This document shows, one piece after another, positions 25,862 through 34,066 of a stretch of DNA of 64,000 nt. The position numbers and the translations under genes are program-made. The notes beneath the pieces are model-generated. The model saw nothing but the letters and a program-made list of their open reading frames with translations. It had not been told where the DNA came from and did no database searches. Within the stretch, counting starts at the first letter, position 1; each line of letters opens with the position of its first letter. The stretch is from an uncultured Eubacteriales bacterium (GTDB taxonomy: Bacteria; Bacillota; Clostridia; Christensenellales; Aristaeellaceae), in NCBI GenBank assembly GCA_902767565.1, contig CACXHY010000002.1:124001-188000 (forward strand), read 5' to 3'.

Positions 25862-27865
25862 GTGCAGTACTCGGCAAATCCGGGCGGCAGCCTGCCGCCC
25901 CGGGATCTCGGCAGGAAGGGCTTCTGGAGCGGGATCGACCTGAGCCGTGTCTGGAAGGTGTTCGGCGTCGTGCTGTTCATCATCCTGTTCTTCGGCTTTA
26001 TGGTGTTCCCGTGCCTGGATACCCTGACCTCCATTTTCGCGGAGAAGGATGCCAACGGCAACTGGGATCCCCTGGCCGTGATCCGCTTCTTCTTCGCGGG
26101 CAACATGCCAAACTTCCTTTTCAACTCGCTCGTGCTGGCGGTCGTTCTGGTCGTCACGGTCAACGTGGTGGGCATATCCATCGTGCTGCTGACGGAGTAC
26201 TTCGACATCAAGGGCGCGAAGATCCTCCGCCTGGGCTACATGACCACGCTGATCTACTCCGGCGTCGCGCTGGTCACGGGCTACCAGTTCCTCTATGACT
26301 CCAACGGCCTGGTGACCAACTGGCTGAAGGAACTGTTCCCCAACATCAACGGTTCCTGGTTCACGGGATTCAGCGCCGTGATCTTCACCATGACTTTCGC
26401 CTGCACCTCCAACCACGCGCTGTTCCTGCGCAACGCCATCCGCGGCATCGACTACAATACCGTGGAAGCGGCCCGCAATATGGGCGCGAGTCCCTTCAAG
26501 GTGCTGTTCAAGGTGGTCATGCCCACCCTGCTGCCCACCCTCTTCTCGCTGACGGTCATGACCTTCATCACCGGTCTGTGCGCCATGTCGGCTCCGACGC
26601 TGCTGGGGTACAACTCCATCAACCCCGAGATCGTGCGTCTGGCGGGGTCGTCCACGGCCGACGAGGCTTTCCCGCAAGCCCGGGCCGCCCTGCTGTCGGT
26701 GATGCTGGCCATGTTCACCGTCGTCCTGCTGACCGTTCTGAACCACTACGAGAACAAGGGGCACTACCTCTCCGTCAGCAAGACCAAGGCCAAGCTGGTG
26801 AAGCAGAAGATCCAGAACCCGGTGGCCAATATCCTTGCGCACATCTACGCATACGTGCTGTTCATCATCTACATGACGCCCGTGGTGATGATCATCGTCT
26901 TCTCCTTCCAGAACTGGGGGAACGTGCGCACCAAGACCATCGACTTTTCCAGCTGGACGCTCTCCAATTATTTCGGGAATCAGGATTACACCTACCTGAA
27001 CTGGAAGGGCAGGGAGGTCACCCGCAAAGGCGCCATCTCCGGCGTGTTCGGGAACGAGGCCACCGTGGGCGGCATCCGCCTGAGCTTCGTCCTCTCCGCC
27101 ATCGCCGCCGCCCTGGCCTGCGTGATCGTGGTGATCGTGGTCAACTACATCTTCAAGAACAAGAACAAGAGGCGCGGCCGCGCGGCCGAGGCCTGCATGC
27201 TCTTCCCCTGGCTGCTGCCCACCATCCTGATCTGCTATTCGTACCGCATCTTCTTCAACAGCGACCTGTTTGCCGGCATCCGCCTGGGGCTGGCCGGGTT
27301 CGGCACAGTGGAGGGCACCACGCCGTCGGTCAATCTGTACATGGAGAACGTGCGATTCCTGATCATCATGGCCTACACGGTGGTGAAGCTGCCGTTTGCC
27401 CTGCGAATGATCAAGGCGGCCTTCTATGCCATCGACGATGAGCTGGAGGACGCCGCGAAGAACCTCGGCGCCAGTCCTCTGGTGACCTTCCTGCGGGTCA
27501 AGCTGCCCATCGTGCTCCCCAGCGTGCTGGCCGTGTTCGCCCTGAACTTCAACGCCCTGTTCACCGAGTACGACATGGGCGCCACCTTCGCCAAGCCCGA
27601 GGGCCGCACCTACGCGATGGTCATCCAGAGCATGTGCGCCGAGGAGGGCCGCGACAACATGAACATGAACGCCTCGGGCCGCCGCTGCGCCGCCACCGTG
27701 TTCATCATGATCGTCTCCGGCCTCATCCTCTATCTGGTCTACGGCGTGGGCTCCCGCGACCTGGCCGAGCGCCTCAGCCGCCGGGAGAAGCGCCGCGCCT
27801 TCTGGGACCGCCTGACCGGAAAGAGCCGGAAGCAAGAACGGGAGAAGGAAACCGTCAAAATCTGA
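25862..27865 (+). CDS. Fused ABC importer permease (two permease domains)
   Basis: A 667-residue membrane protein with two consecutive BPD_transp_1 domains (about 90-300 and 390-640), each with the cytoplasmic EAA loop (EAARNMGASPFKVLFKVVMP and EDAAKNLGASPLVTFLRVKLP). This fused form is typical of FbpB/iron-type permeases and would supply both transmembrane halves. The start is a GTG behind GGGGAGG. It follows the ATPase after 14 bases. Confidence 0.92.
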   Translation: MQYSANPGGSLPPRDLGRKGFWSGIDLSRVWKVFGVVLFIILFFGFMVFPCLDTLTSIFAEKDANGNWDPLAVIRFFFAGNMPNFLFNSLVLAVVLVVTVNVVGISIVLLTEYFDIKGAKILRLGYMTTLIYSGVALVTGYQFLYDSNGLVTNWLKELFPNINGSWFTGFSAVIFTMTFACTSNHALFLRNAIRGIDYNTVEAARNMGASPFKVLFKVVMPTLLPTLFSLTVMTFITGLCAMSAPTLLGYNSINPEIVRLAGSSTADEAFPQARAALLSVMLAMFTVVLLTVLNHYENKGHYLSVSKTKAKLVKQKIQNPVANILAHIYAYVLFIIYMTPVVMIIVFSFQNWGNVRTKTIDFSSWTLSNYFGNQDYTYLNWKGREVTRKGAISGVFGNEATVGGIRLSFVLSAIAAALACVIVVIVVNYIFKNKNKRRGRAAEACMLFPWLLPTILICYSYRIFFNSDLFAGIRLGLAGFGTVEGTTPSVNLYMENVRFLIIMAYTVVKLPFALRMIKAAFYAIDDELEDAAKNLGASPLVTFLRVKLPIVLPSVLAVFALNFNALFTEYDMGATFAKPEGRTYAMVIQSMCAEEGRDNMNMNASGRRCAATVFIMIVSGLILYLVYGVGSRDLAERLSRREKRRAFWDRLTGKSRKQEREKETVKI

Positions 27866-27881
27866 TATCGGAAACAGCGGC

Positions 27882-27921
27882 AGGCATCCGCGGAGCGCAG
27901 CGCCCGCGGATGCTTTTTTTC
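27882..27921 (+). terminator. Terminator of the 23510-27865 ABC operon
   Basis: GCATCCGCGG and its complement around a GC-rich loop, followed by TTTTTTT, 17 bases past the permease stop. Confidence 0.9.
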
Positions 27922-27952
27922 GGGATCGCTTCTGAAAACGTTTCTTTCATGT

Positions 27953-27958
27953 TATAAT
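27953..27958 (+). promoter_or_regulatory. -10 box for mutY
   Basis: Consensus TATAAT with TTCTGA 17 bases upstream as a weak -35, about 43 bases before the mutY GTG. Confidence 0.45.
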
Positions 27959-28000
27959 GCGGCGGAAGAAGGATGACGGCGGCGGGGAGGAGGATGCGGC

Positions 28001-29077
28001 GTGGATACAGAGCGGAAGGAGAGCGCGGCGGAATGCGCGGCCGCGCTCCTGGCCTGGTATGATGCCCACCGGCGGACGCTGCCCTGGCGGGACGTGCGGG
28101 ACCCCTATGCCACCTGGGTCAGCGAGATCATGCTCCAGCAGACCCGGGTGGAAACGGTGATCCCCTACTTCCGCCGCTTCATGGCTGACTTTCCCGACGT
28201 GGCCGCCCTGGCGGCGGCGGACGAGGACGAGGTGCTGAAGCACTGGGAGGGCCTGGGCTACTACAGCCGGGCCCGGAACCTGCACAGGGGCGCCGTCCAG
28301 ATCATGGAGGAGCACGGCGGACAGCTGCCCGGCGACGCGGCGGGATGGCGCGCCGTCTGCGGGGTGGGCAGCTATACCGCCGGGGCCATCGCCAGCATCG
28401 CGCTGGGGCAGCCCGCGGCCGCGGTGGACGGGAACGTGGTCCGGGTCATCGCCCGGCTGACAGGCCTGCGGGAGAACGCGGCGGCGCCGTCCGTCCGGAG
28501 GGAGATCGCCGCCCGGTGTGAGGCGATGATGCCCGGGGATCGTCCGGGCGATCTCAACCAGGCCCTGATGGACCTGGGCGCGGGGATCTGCCTGCCCGGG
28601 ACGCCCCGCTGCGACCGGTGTCCGCTGGCCGCCTTCTGCGACGCGCGCGAGAACGGAGACGCGGAGGAGCTGCCCCTGCTGCCCCGCAAGGCCCCGCCCC
28701 GGGAGATCCCGTGGGACGTGGCGCTGATCCGCTGCGGCGGGAAAGTGCCGGTGCGGCAGCGCACGGAGGCGATGCTGCGGGGGCTCTGGGTCTTTCCCAT
28801 GGCGGAGGGCCACAGCGCGCCGGAGGCGCTGGCGGCAAGCCTGCGCGCGCTGACCGGGCTGGAGGTCCGCGGCCTGCGTTGCGCGGGGGAGGCCCGGCAT
28901 GTCTTCACCCACCGGATCTGGCGGATGCGGCTCTGGGTCGCCGGGGCGGATGAGGATGCGGTCCCGGCGGCGCCCTTCCGCCTGGTGACGGAGGCCGAGC
29001 TGAGCGGACTGGCCCTGCCTGCCGCCATGCGCGCGGCCCGGCGGATCGCCTTTGACGACGGAGAGGAGGGATCGTGA
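28001..29077 (+). CDS. mutY: A/G-specific adenine glycosylase MutY
   Basis: A 358-residue base-excision enzyme that removes A opposite 8-oxoG. It has the N-terminal RTLPWRDVRDPYATWVSEIMLQQT split over the catalytic domain, the HhH region VGSYTAGAIASIALG, the 4Fe-4S motif with cysteine spacing 6-2-5 (CLPGTPRCDRCPLAAFC), and a C-terminal NUDIX-like 8-oxoG-recognition domain. The start is a GTG behind GGGGAGGAGG. The window also encodes an OGG1-type glycosylase (5746-6588), so two steps of the 8-oxoG repair route are present. Confidence 0.95.
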   Translation: MDTERKESAAECAAALLAWYDAHRRTLPWRDVRDPYATWVSEIMLQQTRVETVIPYFRRFMADFPDVAALAAADEDEVLKHWEGLGYYSRARNLHRGAVQIMEEHGGQLPGDAAGWRAVCGVGSYTAGAIASIALGQPAAAVDGNVVRVIARLTGLRENAAAPSVRREIAARCEAMMPGDRPGDLNQALMDLGAGICLPGTPRCDRCPLAAFCDARENGDAEELPLLPRKAPPREIPWDVALIRCGGKVPVRQRTEAMLRGLWVFPMAEGHSAPEALAASLRALTGLEVRGLRCAGEARHVFTHRIWRMRLWVAGADEDAVPAAPFRLVTEAELSGLALPAAMRAARRIAFDDGEEGS

Positions 29078-29439
29078 TGCGCCCGATCCTGTATGCCTGG
29101 AACTTTGCGCCGGAGCGTGCGAAGGCCCTGCGGGAGATCTGCGGGGTGCTGTCCGTGACGCTGCGCCCCGTGGCGCCGCAGGAAGCGCCGCTGCTCCTTG
29201 GCCGCCTCCCCGAAAAGCCGCCGGCCGCCGGTCCGGCCCGGATGCCCTTCGACGGCGAGATGCTGCTGATGGCCGGCTTTCCCGATCCGCTGACCGATGC
29301 CCTGCTGACCCAGCTGCGGCGGCACGGGTTGACCGTTCCCCGCAAGGCGGTCCTGACCCCGGTGAACGCCCTGTGGGACAGCGTGACGCTCTTCCGGGAG
29401 CTCTCCCGGGAGGCGGAGAGGCACGGGGCGCCGAAGTGA
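29077..29439 (+). CDS. DUF3783 family protein
   Basis: A 120-residue protein of a small clostridial family of unknown function. The start ATG shares one base with the mutY stop (TGATG), so it is translationally coupled; a GTG one codon earlier is an alternative. Family-like blocks are YAWNFAPERAKALREIC and KAVLTPVNALWDSVTLFRELSREAE. No catalytic residues or membrane segments are seen. Coupling to mutY hints at a repair or stress link, nothing more. Confidence 0.75.
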   Translation: MRPILYAWNFAPERAKALREICGVLSVTLRPVAPQEAPLLLGRLPEKPPAAGPARMPFDGEMLLMAGFPDPLTDALLTQLRRHGLTVPRKAVLTPVNALWDSVTLFRELSREAERHGAPK

Positions 29440-29474
29440 GGCGCGGCGCCCCGTTCCGCGGCAGGCTTCCGCGT

Positions 29475-29687
29475 GTTACTATTCACCCTTCGTGCAGTCG
29501 GGCGGCGAGAGGCGCACCCGAAGACGCCATTCCAAGAGACCGGGTCGCTTCCCATACCTGCCCTCCGCGGGAGCGTCTTTCAAGGGGGTCCGGGGGACGC
29601 TTTCCCGCGGAAAGCGTCCCCCGGCCAGCGCGCTCTCTCCTCCCCTCCCCGGTGGGGAGGGGGCCGGGGGGTGGGGTGAGCAGTAAC
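29475..29687 (+). mobile_element. MITE-like element, family B, full copy
   Basis: A 213-bp non-coding element. The left end reads GTTACTATTCACCC and the right end is the inverse of GTTACTGCTCACCCC. A perfect 8-bp direct repeat, TTCCGCGT, flanks it at 29467-29474 and 29688-29695. A perfect palindrome with 16-bp arms lies at 29590-29624 (around CCGGGGGACGCTTTCC). It sits between DUF3783 and the clpB promoter. The outer sequence matches that of family A (GTNACTGTTC), so one transposase may move both. Confidence 0.92.
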
Positions 29688-29729
29688 TTCCGCGTCGCTC
29701 CGGCGGCGCATTTTTTCGTCCCGACCCCC

Positions 29730-29757
29730 TTGACAATCGACCGGAACGGAGTACAAT
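29730..29757 (+). promoter_or_regulatory. Promoter of clpB
   Basis: Consensus -35 TTGACA, 16-bp spacer, -10 TACAAT, about 65 bases before the start codon and just upstream of the CtsR-type box. Confidence 0.85.
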
Positions 29758-29767
29758 AGACTTGCAA

Positions 29768-29784
29768 GGTCAAAGAAAGTCAAA
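29768..29784 (+). promoter_or_regulatory. CtsR-type heat-shock operator
   Basis: GGTCAAA-GAA-AGTCAAA matches the known CtsR tandem heptad (RGTCAAANANRGTCAAA) at every defined position. It lies just downstream of the predicted transcription start of clpB, where a bound repressor would block transcription. Confidence 0.85.
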
Positions 29785-29823
29785 AAGCCTTGCGAATACC
29801 GATCAGAACGGAGGCTGATGACC

Positions 29824-32421
29824 ATGGCAGCCATGAACAATTATACGCAGAAGTCCCAGGAAGCCGTACGGCGCGCCCAGCAGATCGCGCTGGAATACCA
29901 GCACATGGCCGTGGACCAGGAGCATCTGGCAGCGGCGCTGCTGGAGGACGGGGAAGGGCTGATTCCTCAGCTGCTGAAGAAGGCGGACGTCAGCGTCGAA
30001 GCCCTGCAGAGCGAACTGAAGGACGCCCTTGAGCGCACGCCCCGGGTCTCCGGATCGGGACGGGAGCCGGACAAGATCTACATCTCCCAGGAGCTGGACC
30101 GGGCGCTGAATGAGGCGGACGCCCAGGCGAAGCAGATGAAGGACGAGTACGTTTCCGTCGAGCATCTGTGGATGGGCATCGCCGCCAGGCCCAACGACAG
30201 GATGAAGCGCCTGCTGGACGGTCTGGGCTACAAGGCCGACCGCTTCCTGAAGGCCCTCAGCGAGGTGCGGGGCGCCACCCGCGTCACCAGCGACAACCCG
30301 GAGGAGACCTACGACGCGCTGAAGAAGTACGGCACCGACCTGGTCGACATGGCCCGCAAGCAGAAGCTGGATCCGGTCATCGGCCGGGACAGCGAGATCC
30401 GCAACGTGGTGCGCATCCTCTCCCGGAAGACGAAGAACAACCCCGTCCTCATCGGCGAGCCCGGCGTTGGCAAGACCGCCGTGGTGGAGGGCCTGGCCCA
30501 GCGGATCGTCCGGGGCGACGTGCCCGACAGCCTGAAGGACAAGACCATCTTCTCCCTGGACATGGGCAGCCTGATCGCCGGCGCGAAGTTCAGGGGCGAG
30601 TTCGAGGAGCGCCTGAAGGCCGTTCTGGCGGAGATCAAGAAGAGCGAGGGGCGCATCCTCCTCTTCATCGACGAGCTGCACACCATCGTCGGCGCGGGCA
30701 AGGCCGAGGGCGCCATGGACGCGGGCAACCTGCTCAAGCCCATGCTGGCCCGGGGCGAGCTGCACTGCATCGGCGCGACGACACTCAACGAATACCGCAA
30801 GTATATCGAGAAGGACGCGGCCCTGGAACGCCGGTTCCAGCCGGTCATGGTGGGGGAGCCCACGGTGGAGGACACCATCGCCATCCTCCGCGGCCTGAAG
30901 GAGCGCTACGAGGTCTTCCACGGCGTCCGCATCCAGGACAGCGCTCTGATCGCCGCCGCCACCCTCTCCAACCGCTACATCACCGACCGGTTCCTGCCGG
31001 ACAAGGCCATCGACCTGGTGGACGAGGCCTGCGCCATGATCCGCACCGAGATCGACTCCATGCCCTCCGAGCTGGACGACGTGCGCCGGAAGATCATGCA
31101 GCTGGAGATCGAGGAAGCCGCCCTGAAGCGGGATGACGACGAGCTGAGCCGGGAGCGCCTGGCCGAACTGCAGAAGGAGCTGGCCGAACAGCGGGAGACC
31201 TTCAACGCCATGCAGCTGCGCTGGGAGGCGGAGAAGGACGCCATCGGCAAGGTGGGCAAGCTGCGGGAGCAGATCGAGCAGACCCGCGCCGAGATCGAGA
31301 AGGCCGAGCGCGTCTACGACCTGAACCGGGCCGCCGAACTGAAGTACGGCGAACTGCCCAAACTGCAGAAGGAGCTGGAGGAGACCGAGGCCGTCGCAGA
31401 GCAGAAGCGCGGCGAGGACAGCCTCCTGCATGACAAGGTCACCGACGACGAGATCGCCCGGATCATCGCCCGGTGGACGGGCATCCCCGTGTCGAAGCTG
31501 ATGGAGAGCGAGCGGGAGAAGCTGCTGCGCCTGGAGGATACCCTCCACGAGCGGGTCATCGGCCAGGACGAGGCGGTGCAGCGGGTGGCGGAGGCCATCC
31601 TCCGCAGCCGCGCCGGCATCCAGGATCCCAACCGGCCCCTGGGCAGCTTCCTGTTCCTCGGCCCCACCGGCGTGGGCAAGACGGAGCTGGCCAAAGCGCT
31701 GACCCAGGCCCTCTTCGACGACGAGAAGAACATGGTCCGCATCGACATGTCCGAGTACATGGAGAAGTTCAGCGTGTCCCGGCTCATCGGGGCGCCTCCC
31801 GGATATGTGGGCTATGACGAGGGCGGCCAGCTGACGGAGGCGGTCCGCCGCCACCCGTACAGCGTGGTCCTCTTCGACGAGGTGGAGAAGGCCCATCCCG
31901 ACGTGTTCAACGTGCTCCTGCAGGTGCTCGACGACGGCCGGATCACCGACAGCCAGGGCCGCACCGTGGACTTCAAGAACACCATCCTCATCATGACCAG
32001 CAACCTGGGCAGCGAGTACATCCTGAACGGCATCGTGAACGGCGCCATCACCGACGAAGCCAGGGCTCAGGTGGACCGGCTGCTGAAGACCCACTTCCGG
32101 CCGGAGTTCCTGAACCGGATCGACGAGATCGTGACCTACAAGCCGCTGAACGAGGCCCAGATCACCGAGATCGTGAAGCTGATGCTGAAGGGTCTGAACG
32201 ACCGCCTGGCCGACCGCCGGCTGAGCGTGGTCCTGACCGAAGCCGCCATGGCGAAGGTCATCGGCGAAGGCTTTGACCCCGTCTACGGCGCGCGGCCGCT
32301 GAAGCGCTACCTCCAGTCCAGGGTGGAGACCCTGGTGGCCCGGAGGATCGTGGCCGGCGATATCCGCCCCGGCGATGTGATCACCGTGGACGCCGGCGAA
32401 AACGGGCTGTTCATCGCGTGA
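29824..32421 (+). CDS. clpB: ATP-dependent disaggregase ClpB
   Basis: An 865-residue Hsp100 chaperone. It has the Clp N-domain (about 1-145), first AAA+ module with Walker [10 protein letters not shown] near residue 211, the M-domain coiled coil (about 400-525) that distinguishes ClpB from ClpA/C, second AAA+ module with Walker [10 protein letters not shown] near 613, and the D2-small domain. No ClpP-binding loop is evident. The ATG at 29824 fits GGAGG spacing better than the ATG at 29818. Regulation by CtsR is expected from the operator at 29768-29784. It is monocistronic. Confidence 0.97.
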   Translation: MAAMNNYTQKSQEAVRRAQQIALEYQHMAVDQEHLAAALLEDGEGLIPQLLKKADVSVEALQSELKDALERTPRVSGSGREPDKIYISQELDRALNEADAQAKQMKDEYVSVEHLWMGIAARPNDRMKRLLDGLGYKADRFLKALSEVRGATRVTSDNPEETYDALKKYGTDLVDMARKQKLDPVIGRDSEIRNVVRILSRKTKNNPVLIGEPGVGKTAVVEGLAQRIVRGDVPDSLKDKTIFSLDMGSLIAGAKFRGEFEERLKAVLAEIKKSEGRILLFIDELHTIVGAGKAEGAMDAGNLLKPMLARGELHCIGATTLNEYRKYIEKDAALERRFQPVMVGEPTVEDTIAILRGLKERYEVFHGVRIQDSALIAAATLSNRYITDRFLPDKAIDLVDEACAMIRTEIDSMPSELDDVRRKIMQLEIEEAALKRDDDELSRERLAELQKELAEQRETFNAMQLRWEAEKDAIGKVGKLREQIEQTRAEIEKAERVYDLNRAAELKYGELPKLQKELEETEAVAEQKRGEDSLLHDKVTDDEIARIIARWTGIPVSKLMESEREKLLRLEDTLHERVIGQDEAVQRVAEAILRSRAGIQDPNRPLGSFLFLGPTGVGKTELAKALTQALFDDEKNMVRIDMSEYMEKFSVSRLIGAPPGYVGYDEGGQLTEAVRRHPYSVVLFDEVEKAHPDVFNVLLQVLDDGRITDSQGRTVDFKNTILIMTSNLGSEYILNGIVNGAITDEARAQVDRLLKTHFRPEFLNRIDEIVTYKPLNEAQITEIVKLMLKGLNDRLADRRLSVVLTEAAMAKVIGEGFDPVYGARPLKRYLQSRVETLVARRIVAGDIRPGDVITVDAGENGLFIA

Positions 32422-32452
32422 CCCGCCCGGCCGCCGAGCGGCGGACAAATGA

Positions 32453-32500
32453 GAACGGAGCTTCCCCCCGCGGCAGCGGCGGGAGGCTCCGTTTTGCTCA
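32453..32500 (+). terminator. Terminator of clpB
   Basis: AACGGAGC(C/T)TCCC arms with a GC-rich loop, followed by GTTTTGC, about 30 bases past the clpB stop. Confidence 0.8.
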
Positions 32501-32613
32501 TGCGCGTCCGGACCGGTGCGGCGCAGGCCGCGGGGACGGCGGATGCCTCTGTTGCATCTGATACAAAGCCCCAGACTGGTAACACATTCTTCACCAAAAA
32601 GTTGTGTTTGTAT

Positions 32614-32635
32614 GGGAAAATACCTTGATTTTCCC
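32614..32635 (+). promoter_or_regulatory. Palindrome overlapping the BMP-operon -35 box
   Basis: GGGAAAAT and ATTTTCCC are perfect 8-bp arms around ACCTTG. The -35 TTGATT lies inside it, so a protein bound here would control the promoter. No regulator is assigned. Confidence 0.55.
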
Positions 32636-32653
32636 GCCAAATGGGTGTACGAT
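32625..32653 (+). promoter_or_regulatory. Promoter of the BMP-type importer operon
   Basis: -35 TTGATT, 17-bp spacer, -10 TACGAT. The predicted leader is about 95 bases and carries two PurBox-like sites. Confidence 0.65.
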
Positions 32654-32713
32654 AGGTTTGCTTTTCATCCGAATGTTCGTCATTTGGGCGAAATTGGAGC
32701 GAAAAGCGATGTA

Positions 32714-32726
32714 AATGTTCGGATTT
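32714..32726 (+). promoter_or_regulatory. PurBox-like sites in the BMP-operon leader
   Basis: AATGTTCGGATTT fits the reverse complement of the B. subtilis PurBox (AWWWCCGAACWWT) at all 13 positions. A second copy at 32672-32684, AATGTTCGTCATT, fits 11 of 13. PurR regulates purine synthesis and uptake in Bacillota, which suits a nucleoside importer. The assignment is by consensus only. Confidence 0.5.
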
Positions 32727-32755
32727 CAATCGACAGCAACAAAGGAGATCACAAC

Positions 32756-33946
32756 ATGAAGAAGCTTGTTGCCCTGCTGCTCACCCTTGCTCTGTGCATC
32801 GGCTGCACCGCCGCCTTCGCTCTGGAAGGCCAGCCCGTGGCCAAGGAAAACATGAAGGTCGGCTTCATCTTCCTGCACGACGAGAACTCCACCTATGACC
32901 TCAACTTCATCAACGCCGCCATCGAAGCCTGCGAGAAGGCGGGCGTTCCCTATGTGCTGAAGACCAACGTTCCCGAGGGCGAAGAGTGCTTCGACACCGC
33001 CGTGGAACTCGTGGCCGACGGCTGCACCATCATCTTCGCCGACAGCTTCGGCCATGAGCCCTATATGATCGAGGCCGCCATGCAGTTCCCGGACGTGGAA
33101 TTCTGCCACGCCACCGGCACCCGCGCCCACACCCAGGGCCTGCCGAACTACCACAACGCTTTCGCTTCCATCTATGAAGGCCGCTATCTGGCAGGCATCG
33201 CCGCCGGCCTGAAGCTGAACGAGATGATCGAAGCCGGCACCATCACCCCCGAGCAGGCCAAGGTCGGCTACGTCGGCGCTTATCCCTACGCCGAGGTGAA
33301 GAGCGGCTACACCAGCTTCTTCCTGGGCGTCCGTTCCGTGTGCCCCTCCGCCACCATGGAAGTGACCTTCACCTACTCCTGGTATGACGAAGCCATGGAA
33401 AAGGAAGCCGCCACCAGCCTGATCAACAACGGCTGCGTGCTCATCAGCCAGCATGCCGACTCCATGGGCGCTCCCACCGCCTGCGAGGATGCGGGCGTTC
33501 CCAACGTTTCCTACAACGGCTCCACCGTGGCCGCCTGCCCCAACACCTTCATCGTGTCCTCCCGCATCAACTGGGCGCCCTACATGACCTTCATCATTGA
33601 GTGCACCATCAACGGCGAAGCCATCCCCGCCGACTGGACCGGCACCATCGCCACCGGTTCCGTGGAGCTGAGCGAGATCAACGAGACCGCCGCCGCCCCC
33701 GGCACCGTCGAGAAGATCGAGGAAGTCAAGGCCGGCCTGGCCGACGGCTCCGTCAAGGTCTTCGACACCGCTGCCTTTACCGTGAACGGCGAGACCGTCA
33801 CCAGCTACCTGGCCGACGTGGACGACATGGGCGACTTCCAGGGCGAGACCGAGGTCATCAAGGACGGCTGCTTCGCCGAGTCCGAGTTCCGCTCCGCCCC
33901 CTACTTCGACCTGACCATCGACGGCATCACGATCCTGGGCCAGTGA
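32756..33946 (+). CDS. BMP family (PnrA/NupN-like) ABC substrate-binding protein
   Basis: A 396-residue exported binding protein of the basic membrane protein family, whose members bind purine nucleosides. The signal peptide ends near AAFA-LEG (type I). A cysteine at residue 16 (CIGC) does not follow a normal lipobox. Family blocks are KVGFIFLHDENSTYDLNF, ELVADGCTIIFADSFGHE and HNAFASIYEGRYLAGIAAG. AAAGGAG precedes the ATG. The ATPase and two permeases follow, as in nupNOPQ. Guanosine or another nucleoside is the likely cargo. Confidence 0.88.
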   Translation: MKKLVALLLTLALCIGCTAAFALEGQPVAKENMKVGFIFLHDENSTYDLNFINAAIEACEKAGVPYVLKTNVPEGEECFDTAVELVADGCTIIFADSFGHEPYMIEAAMQFPDVEFCHATGTRAHTQGLPNYHNAFASIYEGRYLAGIAAGLKLNEMIEAGTITPEQAKVGYVGAYPYAEVKSGYTSFFLGVRSVCPSATMEVTFTYSWYDEAMEKEAATSLINNGCVLISQHADSMGAPTACEDAGVPNVSYNGSTVAACPNTFIVSSRINWAPYMTFIIECTINGEAIPADWTGTIATGSVELSEINETAAAPGTVEKIEEVKAGLADGSVKVFDTAAFTVNGETVTSYLADVDDMGDFQGETEVIKDGCFAESEFRSAPYFDLTIDGITILGQ

Positions 33947-33980
33947 TCCGCCCGGCGATCCCATCGTGAGCTGAACCAGA

Positions 33981-34020
33981 CTGCAAGGGATGCTGACCCG
34001 GTGTCCCTTGCAGCTTTCGT
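33981..34020 (+). terminator. Hairpin after the BMP binding-protein gene
   Basis: CTGCAAGGGA and TCCCTTGCAG around a 13-nt loop, followed by CTTTCGTTTC. It lies inside the operon and probably sets the binding-protein to transporter ratio. Confidence 0.7.
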
Positions 34021-34066
34021 TTCATTCCGGAAAGTGCTTTTCCGACCGAATCAAAGGGGTGTCCCC

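Noticed and set aside
29803..32640. A 945-codon minus-strand frame opposite clpB
   Set aside because: It is a shadow of the clpB codon bias; clpB has full domains, promoter and operator.
32654..32755. Purine riboswitch ahead of the BMP operon
   Set aside because: The leader is only ~95 bases and lacks the conserved purine-aptamer loops; PurBox-like sites explain it better.
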